A stretch of DNA of 64,000 nucleotides, taken from positions 248,001-312,000 of the forward strand of contig CAWDDB010000021.1 in NCBI GenBank assembly GCA_963800975.1. The letters are read 5' to 3'. This DNA comes from JALYGY01 sp963800975. Its GTDB lineage: Bacteria; Actinomycetota; Rubrobacteria; Rubrobacterales; Rubrobacteraceae. The notes under the pieces are model-generated. The model was not told the origin of the DNA and did not search any database. It saw only the letters and a list, made by a program, of their open reading frames with translations. The position numbers and the translations under genes were made by a program. Every line of letters starts with the position of its first letter. Positions within the stretch are counted from its first letter, which is position 1. Positions 24,823 through 34,223 of the stretch are shown one piece after another.

Positions 24823-24863
24823 GGTGCGACCCCCGAAAGCGGGCTAAACCGAGGGGTCGCACC
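24823..24863. terminator. Terminator-like hairpin after the exported peptide gene
   Basis: GGTGCGACCCC at 24823-24833 pairs perfectly with GGGGTCGCACC at 24853-24863 around a 19-base loop. It stands 26 bases after the frame-corrected stop codon. There is no clear T-run. Confidence 0.5.
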
Positions 24864-25000
24864 GTCCGATACAATGTGACAGAGGTGTGTAAGCTTGCCC
24901 AACGATAGGCAACAACTTGCTGCCAGGAGCGTAATATTCTGAGAGCTCTTGTTCGAGCGGGTGTCCACGGCCATCGGGTGAGCAAACGGCTACGGTCGAG

Positions 25001-25195
25001 ATGGTGGGGATTCGGATGAGGGTCCTGCCCGAGTCCCGAATCGGCTGGGGAATCTACGTTATGTTTGTTCTGGGCGTCCTGAGTTGGCTCGCCAGTTCGC
25101 TGTCCGCCCCTGAGTGGCTAAGCTGGGTATTGTTCGTGCCGTTCATTGTCGTGGGGACCTGGGTCGTAGTCGGGCTCTGGAGGGATAAGGAATAA
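25001..25195 (+). CDS. Small membrane protein of unknown function
   Basis: 64 residues with two predicted transmembrane helices (GIYVMFVLGVLSWLASSL and LSWVLFVPFIVVGTWVVVGL) and a charged end WRDKE. It directly precedes another membrane-protein gene, which it nearly overlaps. No family recognised. It could act with the exported peptide system upstream, for example as an accessory or immunity protein, but nothing in the sequence shows that. Confidence 0.4.
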   Translation: MVGIRMRVLPESRIGWGIYVMFVLGVLSWLASSLSAPEWLSWVLFVPFIVVGTWVVVGLWRDKE

Positions 25196-25287
25196 GCGCA
25201 GGCGAGATAGTTCTCACCGTCTTCATAGTCCTGGTAGCGGCCCTGAACGTCTCGGTACTGCTGGCGGCCACCCGGACTGGCCTGACG

Positions 25288-25782
25288 GTGTTGCTGTTCG
25301 TGGTCTTCTCGGCCGTGACCTCCGTGGTGACTGCCGTCTCCTCCGGGGCTGCTGTACTGGCTATGGGGTTCCTGTACCCGCAGTCGGTGTCAGTGGCCGG
25401 GCTATCGGGCTTGCTCTGGCTTGTGATTCCGGCCTCGCTTTCGTCCGTGGTGCTCTCCAGGCTCTTGCTCGAAGGTCTGATGCTGCTCAGGGACATGAAG
25501 TTTCCGGGGATAAGCATACCCGCGATCAGGATCGTCGAAATGTTCGCCGAAGGGGCTTTTCTTGCTCTGGCGCTAACGGTCTTTGCGCACCTGGAGCCGG
25601 ACGCCAGGATATCGTCGGGCACGGCATTGGCGGCTAGCATGATCGGCGCCTTCGTCCGCTATTTCGCAGGTCTGTACGTCGACGAACTAGACCCGGACGA
25701 TGTTTGGTTGCTGAACGAGGTGAACCAGGCTACGATTTCGTCGGAGCAGGATCCCTTTCCCGACCGCGAAACGCCGCATTAG
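25288..25782 (+). CDS. Integral membrane protein of unknown function
   Basis: 164 residues from GTG 25288, with about four hydrophobic segments and a cytoplasmic acidic end (DELDPDDVWLLNEVNQATIS). The frame is open upstream to 25189 and encodes another hydrophobic helix (LTVFIVLVAALNVSVLLAAT) without ATG, GTG or TTG, so the true start may be a rare codon such as the ATA at 25207. No family recognised. It follows the 64-residue membrane protein closely, suggesting one transcript. Confidence 0.45.
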   Translation: MLLFVVFSAVTSVVTAVSSGAAVLAMGFLYPQSVSVAGLSGLLWLVIPASLSSVVLSRLLLEGLMLLRDMKFPGISIPAIRIVEMFAEGAFLALALTVFAHLEPDARISSGTALAASMIGAFVRYFAGLYVDELDPDDVWLLNEVNQATISSEQDPFPDRETPH

Positions 25783-25791
25783 GATCGTACG

Positions 25792-27168
25792 CTACTCGGA
25801 AGCCCTGACCCCCCTTCGGGCGCGGTCGAACTCGCCCGAAAGTACCATCGCGGCCTGGATGACCGGGCTCAGGGTGGGGCCGAACGGCGGGGCGTAGGCG
25901 AGATCCAGGTTGACGAGATCGGGGTAGGAGAGCCTGCCCCAGATGGCCGTCGCGCAGATGTCCGCCATCTTGTCTGCGCTCGAGCCGGCCGCTTCCGCTC
26001 CGAGCAGGCGCCCCGTCGAGCGGTCGGCGATGAGCTTGAGGAACACCTTCTCCGCGCCAGGATAGTAGCCTGCCCGGTCTGAGGACTCGACGGACGCGCT
26101 AACCGGGTCGAACCCCGCATCCCTGGCCGCTTCCTCGGAGAGACCGGTCTTGCCGACGCCGAGGTCGAAGACCTTGAAGATGCCGGTGCCGAGCACCCCG
26201 GGGAACTCGAGCTTGCCTTCGCCGGTTATGGCGTTGGTGCCCGCGACGCGGCCCATCTGGTTCGCGGTGTCCCCGAGCGGGACCCACGCCGGCCGTTCGC
26301 TCACCAGGTTGACCGTCTCGACGCAGTCCCCCGCGGCCCACACGTCGGGGAGGTTCGTCCTCATGTGCCTGTCCACCCGGATCGCGCCCGTCTCCCCGAT
26401 CTGCGCCCCGGCCTCCTGGGCTAGCTCGACGCTCGGTCTTACGCCTGCGCCCACGATCACCAGGTCCGCCCGTACCTCGCCGCCACCGAACGCCACGCTC
26501 TCGACCCGCCCATCGCCCGCGAACCCCTCGACCTTCGCCCCCGTGTGGATGCGGACCCCGTTCTCCTGGACGTGTGCCTCCACCCTCTCGGCAACCTCCG
26601 TGCCGTAGGCCAGAGCAACCCTGTCGTTGCCCTCGATCAGGGACACCTCCATCCCGAGCGCGCACAGGTTCTCCACAACCTCGAGCCCAACGTATCCTCC
26701 CCCCACGACGACGGCCCGTTTCGGGGAGCGTTCCCGGATGTACCTCATCACGTCGTCCGCGTCCGTGAGGAAACGTAGGACAAACACGCCGTCGAGGTCG
26801 GCCCCGGGGATGGGCGGTATCACGGCCCGCGCGCCCGTGGCGATAACGAGACGGTCGTAGGAGTCCTCGAAGACCTCTCCGCCCCGTAACTCGCGTACGG
26901 TTAGCTTCTTGACCTCGGGATGGACCCTCTCGACCCGGTGGCGGACCAGGACCTCGACGCCCTTGTCGGCGAACTGCTCGGGCGTCCGGACCACGAGCTC
27001 CTCCCGTTCTCCCACCACCCCGGAGAGAAGGTACGGCAGGCCACACTCGCTGATAGAGGGCTCCGGCTCTTCCTGGTAGACCGTGATCTCCGCCTCAGGG
27101 TCCACCCGCCGCGCCCTGGACGCCGCCTTGGTCCCCGCCGCAACCCCGCCCACTATCACCAAACGCAC
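25792..27168 (-). CDS. CoA-disulfide reductase-like FAD/NAD(P) oxidoreductase
   Basis: A 458-residue pyridine nucleotide-disulfide oxidoreductase. The FAD motif VIVGGVAAGTKAASRARR is followed by SISECGLPYLLSG, placing the single redox Cys at residue 42 as in CoA-disulfide reductase and NADH oxidase (Cys42/43). The NAD(P) motif is VVVGGGYVGLEVVENL, and WAAGDCVE and the dimerisation domain close the protein. The expected reaction is NAD(P)H-dependent reduction of CoA disulfide or a related persulfide. It neighbours sodA, which fits redox defence. The single-Cys type does not separate CoADR from NADH oxidase. Confidence 0.8.
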   Translation of the reverse strand: MRLVIVGGVAAGTKAASRARRVDPEAEITVYQEEPEPSISECGLPYLLSGVVGEREELVVRTPEQFADKGVEVLVRHRVERVHPEVKKLTVRELRGGEVFEDSYDRLVIATGARAVIPPIPGADLDGVFVLRFLTDADDVMRYIRERSPKRAVVVGGGYVGLEVVENLCALGMEVSLIEGNDRVALAYGTEVAERVEAHVQENGVRIHTGAKVEGFAGDGRVESVAFGGGEVRADLVIVGAGVRPSVELAQEAGAQIGETGAIRVDRHMRTNLPDVWAAGDCVETVNLVSERPAWVPLGDTANQMGRVAGTNAITGEGKLEFPGVLGTGIFKVFDLGVGKTGLSEEAARDAGFDPVSASVESSDRAGYYPGAEKVFLKLIADRSTGRLLGAEAAGSSADKMADICATAIWGRLSYPDLVNLDLAYAPPFGPTLSPVIQAAMVLSGEFDRARRGVRASE

Positions 27169-27363
27169 AGCCTGACACGACCTTTCTCCGGGATCACAGT
27201 TCGACCTTAGTGTAACGGCGGAGCTGCACCCGAGAAGTTGCAGAACCCACCAGCCGCACCATGCTCCCGATTTCTTGCAACTTTATGGCGGGGTTGGTCA
27301 ACTACGATGCCGCCGCACGGAGGGAGGCTTGATCCAGATTCGTGGGAGGCGGTAACGAGCAAA

Positions 27364-27399
27364 AGATCGCCCCCGGAACCTCTCGTCCGGGGGCGATCT
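27364..27399 (-). terminator. Rho-independent terminator of sodA
   Basis: AGATCGCCCCCGGA at 27364-27377 pairs perfectly with TCCGGGGGCGATCT at 27386-27399, a 14-bp stem with an 8-base loop. Read on the minus strand it follows the sodA stop by about 22 bases and ends in TTTT, the classical form. Confidence 0.8.
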
Positions 27400-27421
27400 G
27401 TGTTCCGAATGTGTTCTGGGT

Positions 27422-28051
27422 CTAGGCGCTCTTGGCTGCCTGGTATCGCCTCTCGGCCTCATCCCAGTTGAGCACGCCCCACCACGCCTCGATGTACTCC
27501 GGGCGCCTGTTCTGGTACTTGAGGTAGTAGGCGTGCTCCCACACGTCCAACCCGATCACGGGCGTCTTGCCCTCCATCAACGGGGAGTCCTGGTTGGCCG
27601 TCTTCTCGATCGTGAGCGTCCCCTCGGGGGAGGCGATCAGCCACACCCAACCACTCCCGAAGACGCTCCCAGGGGCCCCCACCTTCCCCCACTCCTCCTT
27701 GAAATCGTCGAAGGAGCCGAAGGAGGAGCCTATGGCGCTCGCCAGCTCCCCGGTGGGCTCCCCCCCGCCCTGCCCGCTCGGCCCCATGATCTCCCAGAAC
27801 ATGGAGTGGTTGGAGTGGCCGCCGCCGTTGTTCCTGACGGCGGTCCTTATCTCCTCGGGGACGGAGTCCAGGTCGGCGAGCAGTTCTTCGATGGTGCCGG
27901 GGTCGGCCTGTGGGTGCTCCTCGAGGGCGGCGTTGAGGTTGGTGACGTACGTGTTGTGGTGCTTGTCGTGGTGCAGCTGCATGGTCTGTTGGTCTATGGT
28001 GGGCTCCAGGGCGTCGTAGTCGTAGGGCAAATCCGGTAGCTCGTAAGCCAC
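27422..28051 (-). CDS. sodA: Superoxide dismutase, Fe/Mn family
   Basis: A 209-residue SOD (MAYELPDLPYDYDALEP). Metal ligands are all present: His27 (QLHHDKHHN), His82 (GGGHSNHSMFW), Asp169 and His173 (GLDVWEHAYY). It dismutates superoxide to O2 and H2O2 in the cytoplasm. Length and motifs fit Mn-type enzymes, though the metal cannot be proven by eye. The GTG start follows AGAGGAGAACGG. It ends at a strong terminator, and its promoter region carries a repeated 10-base motif. Confidence 0.95.
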   Translation of the reverse strand: MAYELPDLPYDYDALEPTIDQQTMQLHHDKHHNTYVTNLNAALEEHPQADPGTIEELLADLDSVPEEIRTAVRNNGGGHSNHSMFWEIMGPSGQGGGEPTGELASAIGSSFGSFDDFKEEWGKVGAPGSVFGSGWVWLIASPEGTLTIEKTANQDSPLMEGKTPVIGLDVWEHAYYLKYQNRRPEYIEAWWGVLNWDEAERRYQAAKSA

Positions 28052-28070
28052 TTCCGTTCTCCTCTGCTCG

Positions 28071-28128
28071 CTTTAACGTTCCTCGGTACCTTACCCGGAA
28101 AGTGCGTGTCTTTAACGTTTGTACCGAG
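28071..28128 (-). promoter_or_regulatory. sodA upstream region with direct and inverted repeats
   Basis: CTTTAACGTT occurs at 28071-28080 and again at 28110-28119. Each copy is followed by half of an inverted repeat: CTCGGTAC at 28082-28089 and GTACCGAG at 28121-28128. The block starts 20 bases upstream of the sodA start. The arrangement suggests two regulator sites or a hairpin in the leader. No regulator gene is adjacent. Confidence 0.4.
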
Positions 28129-28473
28129 ACCATTGCCCCTCACCCGCCGTGCTACGCGGTGCGCTGCACCGAAAGGCTTGACGGGCCCGGGGACTTTCGG
28201 GTTGTTCGTGCGCAGGTCAGAAGCGCCCATCCCCCTGGTATCTCGCTTGCGCGATGATTCATCCGGAATTCATCGCTGCCTGGTCCAATCAGGCGGGTCG
28301 TGCAGGGGGACGAACGCTAGCGAGACCACGGCTAGGACGAAGATATGCAATCAGGGGTGGCCTGACCGGAGCTGACTCGTACGCCTGAATATTTCCGGTC
28401 CCTACGGGGGACCGGGCACCAGAACGATAATCCGATGTACTTCGACGTCTGACCCTCGACCAGGGAGCAGAAG
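28129..28473. other. Intergenic region between sodA and the PD40 protein gene
   Basis: No gene of convincing codon pattern is seen. The one clear structure is a hairpin CCGGTCCC (28395-28402) with GGGACCGG (28408-28415), about 60 bases upstream of the PD40 gene start, which could lie in its leader. A GGGAGCAG ribosome site follows near 28463. Confidence 0.4.
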
Positions 28474-29823
28474 GTGACTACAAAGGTTCTCTCCGAGACA
28501 GGGCGCTTGAACGGGAGCAGGACGATGGTGTTGCTTGCCTCGGCGGCCCTGGCGATGCTACTTCTGGCGTCGGCGTTCGGCGATCGGCCAGCGGGCGCGG
28601 CATTCCCGGGCAAGAACGGCAAGATCGCGTTCGTGAGCACCAGGGATGGCGACGAGGAGATCTACGTGATCGAAGCCGATGGCACGAACGAGACTCGTCT
28701 CACCACCGAGCCGGGAAGAGACATACATCCCATGTTCTCGCCCGATGGCAAACGGGTGACTTTCACCCGCAGGCCCCTCAGCGGCATCGCGGACGAGACG
28801 ATCTACGTTATGGATCCCGCAGACGTGGACCCAGTAGACGGCGACGGCGACAACATCGTAATGCTCACCCCCGCCACGCCGCCCAACTTCATGTCGGCCT
28901 ATTCCCCCGATGGCTCGCGGCTGGTCTTCATGCGTCAGGAGGGCGGTGACAACGAGATCTGGTCGATGAACGCGGACGGCACGAACCCGGTTCGGCTCAC
29001 GGATAACAGCCAGAACGAGGGTCGTCCCGTCTTCTCCCCGGACGGAACGAAGATAGTGTTCAGCCGTCGCGACCCCAACGCCGCCGACCTCAGCCTCCGC
29101 CGCCTCGACATCTACGTGATGAACGCAGATGGTACGGATCAGACCCGCCTCACCAGCACGACGGCGAACGAGAGCAACCCGCGCTTCTCGCCCAACGGCG
29201 AGAAGCTAGCCTTCGACAAGGCCACTCCCCCCGGCACCGCTGACCTGTACTTGATGAATCCAGACGGCACGGATCAGACCCGCCTGACCTCCGATCCCGG
29301 CTCCGAAGAGTTCCCGGCGTTCTCGCCGGACGGCGAACAGCTGGCCTTCGCCAGCGACCGCGACGGCAACCTCGAGGTTTACGTGATGGACCTCGACAAC
29401 CCCGCGGATCCCGTCCGCCTGACCGAGACCGATCCTCCCGTGGAGAACACCAGGGTGGAGTGGGGGCCGTACCTCTACGACTTCGCCGGCTTTTTCCAAC
29501 CGGTCGACAACCCCCCGAGCCTGAACTCCGTCAAACCCGGGCGGGCTATACCGGTGAAGTTCAGCCTGGGCGGGAACCAGGGTCTGGACATCTTCGCCGC
29601 GGGCTACCCGCAATCACAGCAGATCGATTGCGAGTCTACGGTGCCCGTCGGTATCCCCGAGCAGACCGTTACCACAGGTGGAAGTGGTCTCTCTTACGAC
29701 GCGGCGACGGGCGAGTACTCCTACGTCTGGAAGACCGAGAAAGCCTGGAAGGGGACGTGCAGGGAGCTTGTCGTCAAGCTGGACGATAGCACCTTCCACC
29801 GGGCGAACTTCAGGTACAAGTAG
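28474..29823 (+). CDS. Secreted PD40/TolB-like beta-propeller protein with C-terminal PxKF domain
   Basis: 449 residues. A signal sequence (TMVLLASAALAMLLLASAFG, cut near AGAA) is followed by about six PD40 blades with repeated motifs DEEIYVIEADGTNETRLT, FSPDGTKIVFSRR and YVMNADGTDQTRLT. The C-terminal ~110 residues form a PxKF domain (SVKPGRAIPVKFSLGGNQGL through WKGTCRELVVKLDD). PxKF modules end many actinobacterial secreted proteins. The propeller probably mediates protein contacts or senses ligands outside the cell; no enzyme motif is seen. The start is GTG after GGGAGCAGAAG. A 14-bp terminator follows. Confidence 0.8.
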   Translation: MTTKVLSETGRLNGSRTMVLLASAALAMLLLASAFGDRPAGAAFPGKNGKIAFVSTRDGDEEIYVIEADGTNETRLTTEPGRDIHPMFSPDGKRVTFTRRPLSGIADETIYVMDPADVDPVDGDGDNIVMLTPATPPNFMSAYSPDGSRLVFMRQEGGDNEIWSMNADGTNPVRLTDNSQNEGRPVFSPDGTKIVFSRRDPNAADLSLRRLDIYVMNADGTDQTRLTSTTANESNPRFSPNGEKLAFDKATPPGTADLYLMNPDGTDQTRLTSDPGSEEFPAFSPDGEQLAFASDRDGNLEVYVMDLDNPADPVRLTETDPPVENTRVEWGPYLYDFAGFFQPVDNPPSLNSVKPGRAIPVKFSLGGNQGLDIFAAGYPQSQQIDCESTVPVGIPEQTVTTGGSGLSYDAATGEYSYVWKTEKAWKGTCRELVVKLDDSTFHRANFRYK

Positions 29824-29830
29824 TGACGTC

Positions 29831-29865
29831 GGGGAGGGCCGGGAGAGATCTTCCCGGCCCTCCCC
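29831..29865 (+). terminator. Terminator after the PD40 gene
   Basis: GGGGAGGGCCGGGA at 29831-29844 pairs with TCCCGGCCCTCCCC at 29852-29865, a 14-bp GC-rich stem with a 7-base loop starting eight bases after the stop codon. No long T-run follows. Confidence 0.7.
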
Positions 29866-29978
29866 CTTGCCGACGTTTGCAGGGTGACCCGCGGGCGTGA
29901 GCGTTGCACCGAGAACCGACCCATCGGCGAGAAAGGCCGCGGTGGTGGGACGGTCGGGTGGGGCTGTAGAATGCGGGG

Positions 29979-32939
29979 ATGGAGACTTCGCCCTCCGGGG
30001 TCCATCGCGGCGGTTCGCTAGAGCAACAGGGCTCTGATGGGCTAGGGCGTCTGCTCGACCGGGCGGTGGTGGCCAGCACCAACGCCATCGTGATAACGGA
30101 TCCCAGGCTGCCCGATAACCCCATCGTCTACCTCAACCCCGCCTTCGAGAAGACAACGGGGTACTCGGTTGAGGAGGCGCTCGGGTACAACTGCCGCTTC
30201 CTGCAGGGTGAGGACCGTGATCAGCCGGCCCTCGAGGAGTTGCGGGACGCCGTCCGGGACGGGCGGGAGTGCAGGGTGGTCTTGCGGAACTATCGCAAGG
30301 ACGGGACCCTGTTCTGGAACGAGCTGCACGTCGCTCCCATGCGCGACGAGGGAGGCAACCTCACCCACTTCATCGGCGTACAGACGGACGTCACCGCCCT
30401 GAAGCAAACGGAGGAGGCCCGGGAGCACCTCCTCTCGCACGAGCGGGCCGCCCGCCTCGACGCCCAGCAGGCCGAGCGGCGCACGGACGAGGCGCGGGTC
30501 CTGCTCGACACGATCCTCGAGCAGGCGCCGGTAGGGCTGGCTTTCCTGGATACGGACCTTCGCTACTTCCTGATAAACGACTCCCTCGCCGCCGTGAACG
30601 GGATCCCCGCCGAGGAGCACCTGGGACGGGACATGCGGGAGGTCAGCCCCGAGATGGAAAGGTGGGCCGGGCGGTACTTCCGGCGGGTCCTCGAGACTGG
30701 CCAGCCTCTCGTGGACGTCGAGATCACCAGGGAGGCAAGCGGCGGTCGGCGGACTAGCGTCCTCGCCAGCTACTACCCTGTGCGCGCTTCGGACGGACAG
30801 GTGCTCGGGGTCGGCTGCGCGGTGTTGGACATAACCGAACGCAAGGAGGCTGAGGAGACGCTGCGCCGCAGCGAGGAGCGGTTCCGTTCCCTGGTGCAGA
30901 ATGCCTCTGACGTTATCATGGTCGTAGACGCCGACGGCACCATCGGCTACGTGAGCCCGGCCGTCGAGAAGGTGCTGGGCTACCGGCCCGAAGAGATGGT
31001 GGGCCACAACGCCATCCGGTTCCTTTACCCGGATGACCTCGAGGAGGGATCGAGGATCTTCGCGAAGATCGCGTCCCGTCCGGGGGTCCATCCCGCCATC
31101 GAGTTTAGGGTGCCGCACAAGAACGGCTCGTGGCGCTACCTCGAGACCGTCATGAACAACCTGCTCGATGCCCCGAGCGTCGGGGGCGTGGTGCTGAACC
31201 AGCGCGACATCACCAGGCGCAGGCTGGCGGAAGAGACCATGCGCAGGAGCGAGGACCGGCTGCGCCTTGCGGTCGAGGCGACGGACCTGGGGACGTGGGA
31301 CTTCAACCCGATCACGGGCGACCTGAGGTGGGACGAGCGGTGCAAGGCGCTGTTCGGGCTGCCCCCCGAAGCCGAGGTCGACTACGACGTCTTCCTGGCC
31401 GGGCTGCACCCCGAGGACAGGGAGCGAACGGACGGGATCGTCCAACGGACGCTCGACCCCGAGAGTGGGGGACAGTACGATATCGAGTACAGGACCGTCG
31501 GGCTCACGGACGGTGTGGAGCGTTGGGTAGCGGCGAGAGGGCAGGCTTACTTCGACGACGCGGGGCGCGCCTACCGCTTTATCGGGACGGTTCTGGACAT
31601 CACCGAGCGCAAGCGAACCGAGGAGGAGCGGGACCTCCTGCTCGCGAGGGAGCAGCTGGCGCGCGTGGAGGCGGTCGGGACCAGGCGCAGGCTCGCCCTG
31701 CTCGCCGCGGCGGGGACCACCCTCTCCGCCTCCCTCGACTACCAGGCGACGGTCGAGAAGATCGCGCACCTCGTGGTCCCCGAGCTGGCGGACTGGTGCG
31801 TGGTGGACATCCTGGAGGAAGACGGATCGGTACACCAGCTGGCCGCGGCCCACGCGGACCCGGACGGGGGAAGCCTCCTGGACGAGCTCTCGCGCCACCG
31901 GCGCTTCGGCGAGGACACCCCCGGCACCGTGGCGCAGGTGCTGCGAACGGGCAGATCCATCGTCGTCTCCGAGACCTCGGACTCGCTGCTAGGCGAGAGG
32001 ACGACGGGCGAAGAGCACCTGGGCGTGCTGCGAAGGCTCGGGATCCACTCCTACATGAGCGTGCCGCTGATCGCGCGCCGCAGGACGCTCGGGGCGATGA
32101 CGCTAGTCTCGGCCGATCCGGGGCGCCGCTACGGGGATGAGGACCTCTCGCTTGCCGAGGGCCTCGCCTACCGGTGCGCCCTGGCCGTGGACAACGCCCG
32201 CCTCTACAGAGAGCGGAGCCGCATCGCCCACACCTTGCAGCGAAGTCTGCTGCCGAGTCTGCCCGAGATGCGGGGGATCGAGGTGGGGGTCGAGTACCTG
32301 CCGGTCGGCGAGGAGAACGAGGTCGGCGGGGACTTCTACGATCTGATCGAGACCAAAGACGGGCGCTGGCTGGCCGTGATCGGGGATGTCTGCGGGAAGG
32401 GCGCCGCGGCGGCCGCGGTGACGGCACTCACGCGGTACACCGTGCGCGCCGTGGCCATGCGGGAGGACGGCCCTGCCGCCGTGCTAGGCGCCCTCAACGA
32501 GGCGATGAGGCGTCAACTCGACGACGACCAGTTCTGCACCGTGGCCTGCGCCCAGCTCGGACCTGCCGACGGAGGATTCGGCCTGAGCGTGGCTCGCGGC
32601 GGCCACCCCGCGCCGCTCCTGGTGCGTGCCGGAGGGTCGATAGAGGCCATCGCGCCGCCAGGGAGGGCGCTCGGCGTCTTCCCCGACGCGGGCCTCGAGG
32701 TCAGGAGGGTACACCTCGGTCCGGGCGACGCCGCGGTCTTCTACACCGACGGCCTCACGGAGGCGCGGGGACCTGACGGCTCCTTTTTCGGCGAGGAGCG
32801 GCTGTGGACGCTCCTGCGCTCCTGCGCCGGTCTCAGCGCCCCGGCCATCGCCGAGAGGCTGAGGGACGTGGCAATGGAGTACGGGGAGGGAAACCCGCGC
32901 GACGATCTGGCCGTGCTCGTCCTGCGCGTGCCGGAATAG
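29979..32939 (+). CDS. Blue-light (LOV) PAS-GAF sensor with SpoIIE-type PP2C phosphatase domain
   Basis: A 986-residue soluble sensor. Domains in order: LOV (about 25-150) with GYNCRFLQGEDRD, whose Cys72 would form the flavin adduct; PAS at 165-285, PAS at 290-410 and PAS at 415-545 (each ending DITERK or similar); GAF at 570-725; and a PP2C/SpoIIE phosphatase to the end (VGGDFYD, IGDVCGKGAAAAAV, FYTDGLTEAR, RDDLAVLVLR). Such proteins usually dephosphorylate an anti-sigma antagonist, releasing a general stress sigma factor. No anti-sigma or STAS gene is nearby, so the partner is encoded elsewhere. The acidic metal ligands are present. Confidence 0.92.
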   Translation: METSPSGVHRGGSLEQQGSDGLGRLLDRAVVASTNAIVITDPRLPDNPIVYLNPAFEKTTGYSVEEALGYNCRFLQGEDRDQPALEELRDAVRDGRECRVVLRNYRKDGTLFWNELHVAPMRDEGGNLTHFIGVQTDVTALKQTEEAREHLLSHERAARLDAQQAERRTDEARVLLDTILEQAPVGLAFLDTDLRYFLINDSLAAVNGIPAEEHLGRDMREVSPEMERWAGRYFRRVLETGQPLVDVEITREASGGRRTSVLASYYPVRASDGQVLGVGCAVLDITERKEAEETLRRSEERFRSLVQNASDVIMVVDADGTIGYVSPAVEKVLGYRPEEMVGHNAIRFLYPDDLEEGSRIFAKIASRPGVHPAIEFRVPHKNGSWRYLETVMNNLLDAPSVGGVVLNQRDITRRRLAEETMRRSEDRLRLAVEATDLGTWDFNPITGDLRWDERCKALFGLPPEAEVDYDVFLAGLHPEDRERTDGIVQRTLDPESGGQYDIEYRTVGLTDGVERWVAARGQAYFDDAGRAYRFIGTVLDITERKRTEEERDLLLAREQLARVEAVGTRRRLALLAAAGTTLSASLDYQATVEKIAHLVVPELADWCVVDILEEDGSVHQLAAAHADPDGGSLLDELSRHRRFGEDTPGTVAQVLRTGRSIVVSETSDSLLGERTTGEEHLGVLRRLGIHSYMSVPLIARRRTLGAMTLVSADPGRRYGDEDLSLAEGLAYRCALAVDNARLYRERSRIAHTLQRSLLPSLPEMRGIEVGVEYLPVGEENEVGGDFYDLIETKDGRWLAVIGDVCGKGAAAAAVTALTRYTVRAVAMREDGPAAVLGALNEAMRRQLDDDQFCTVACAQLGPADGGFGLSVARGGHPAPLLVRAGGSIEAIAPPGRALGVFPDAGLEVRRVHLGPGDAAVFYTDGLTEARGPDGSFFGEERLWTLLRSCAGLSAPAIAERLRDVAMEYGEGNPRDDLAVLVLRVPE

Positions 32940-32947
32940 CTTTCTGG

Positions 32948-34192
32948 CTACGGGCTTCGGTACTCCTGCCGAAGCCTGATGGCCCTCAAAACGATCAGCG
33001 AGAGCGCGGCCAGGGCGGCGGCGACGAGTTGTATCTGCCAGATGGTAGAGGGCAGCCCGGCTTCGAGCAGCGCTCCGGCCACTATGGGGCTCGCGCCGTA
33101 GGCGACCCCGAAGCAGGTGCCGAAGAGGGCCAGGTAGGTCCCGCGCAGGCGCACGGGGGCCAGCTCGGCGGCGAGGGAAGCGCCCGCGACCTCCAGGATC
33201 ATCTCGGCCAGGGTGAAGAAGAGCGCGAAGGCGACGAGGATGCCAAAGAAGGATTCGGTCAGGAGCAGCGTGGCGGAGGAGGCCGCGAACAGCGCGGCGC
33301 CGGCCAGCAGCGCGAGGACCTTCGACGTACGGTCGATGGCGTAGGAGATGGGGAGCTGGAGCAGGATGACCATCAGCCCGTTGGCGCCGAGGAAGAGCCC
33401 GATCCGGGCGTCCGGTAGCTCGAGGAAGTTCTTGGCGTAGATCGGGAGCGCCTGCCAGTCCTGGGTGAAGACGTAGTAGAGCAGGATCCCCGCCGCGAGC
33501 AACGCGACGAACGGCCCGTCCGCGAGCGCCGCCCTCAGGCCTGACGCGCCGACGCGCGGACCGCGCACGGCGACGCTCGGGAGCGACTCCTCGACGGTAA
33601 GGGCCAGGACCAGCGCCACGAGCGCCATCAGGGCGGAGGCGCACAGAAAGAGGGCGGCGTAGATTCGCTCCGAGCCTACCGAGGCCGCGGTCAGCCCTGC
33701 CACCATCGGGCCCATGGCCCAACCGACGTTGCCCCCGACGCGCACGAGCCCGTAGGCCCGCGACCTCCGCCCCGGCTCCGTCACGTCGGCGATCATCGCG
33801 TTGCGGGCCGCGTCGAAGGTCGTGACGCCGAGTAGCCCCGCGGCCACCGAGACCAGGAGGTAGCCGGCGAAGTCCTCGACGAAGGCGAACGCAAGAAAAG
33901 CGGCCGCGCTCCCGCCGAGCGCCGCGAGCATCACGGGCTTGCGGCCGTAGCGGTCGGAGATCGGTCCCGAGATGAGCCCCGAGACGATGCTCGCCGCCGC
34001 GAGGGAGGCCAGACCCACCCCGACGAGCGGGAGCGGGATACCTACGACGTTGCGGAAGTGGATCGTGGAGAAAGGGAAGTACAGGCCGTGACCGAACCTG
34101 ACCGCGAGCATGGCGAGCAGGAGCAGCCACACCCTGCGATCGAACCCGAAAGACTTGTCCAGCCCGGTGAACACCACAGGAATCATAACCAT
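32948..34192 (-). CDS. MFS transporter
   Basis: A 414-residue membrane protein with about 12 transmembrane helices. The loop between helices 2 and 3 reads GPISDRYGRKPVM, the classical MFS motif G-x-x-x-D-R-x-G-R-K/R. The central loop is short. It resembles drug or metabolite exporters, but the substrate cannot be read. It converges on the LOV gene with eight bases between stops and is divergent from the amidase gene. Confidence 0.85.
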   Translation of the reverse strand: MVMIPVVFTGLDKSFGFDRRVWLLLLAMLAVRFGHGLYFPFSTIHFRNVVGIPLPLVGVGLASLAAASIVSGLISGPISDRYGRKPVMLAALGGSAAAFLAFAFVEDFAGYLLVSVAAGLLGVTTFDAARNAMIADVTEPGRRSRAYGLVRVGGNVGWAMGPMVAGLTAASVGSERIYAALFLCASALMALVALVLALTVEESLPSVAVRGPRVGASGLRAALADGPFVALLAAGILLYYVFTQDWQALPIYAKNFLELPDARIGLFLGANGLMVILLQLPISYAIDRTSKVLALLAGAALFAASSATLLLTESFFGILVAFALFFTLAEMILEVAGASLAAELAPVRLRGTYLALFGTCFGVAYGASPIVAGALLEAGLPSTIWQIQLVAAALAALSLIVLRAIRLRQEYRSP

Positions 34193-34223
34193 AAGGGCGC
34201 CGGGGAGCCTGTAAGATACGCTC

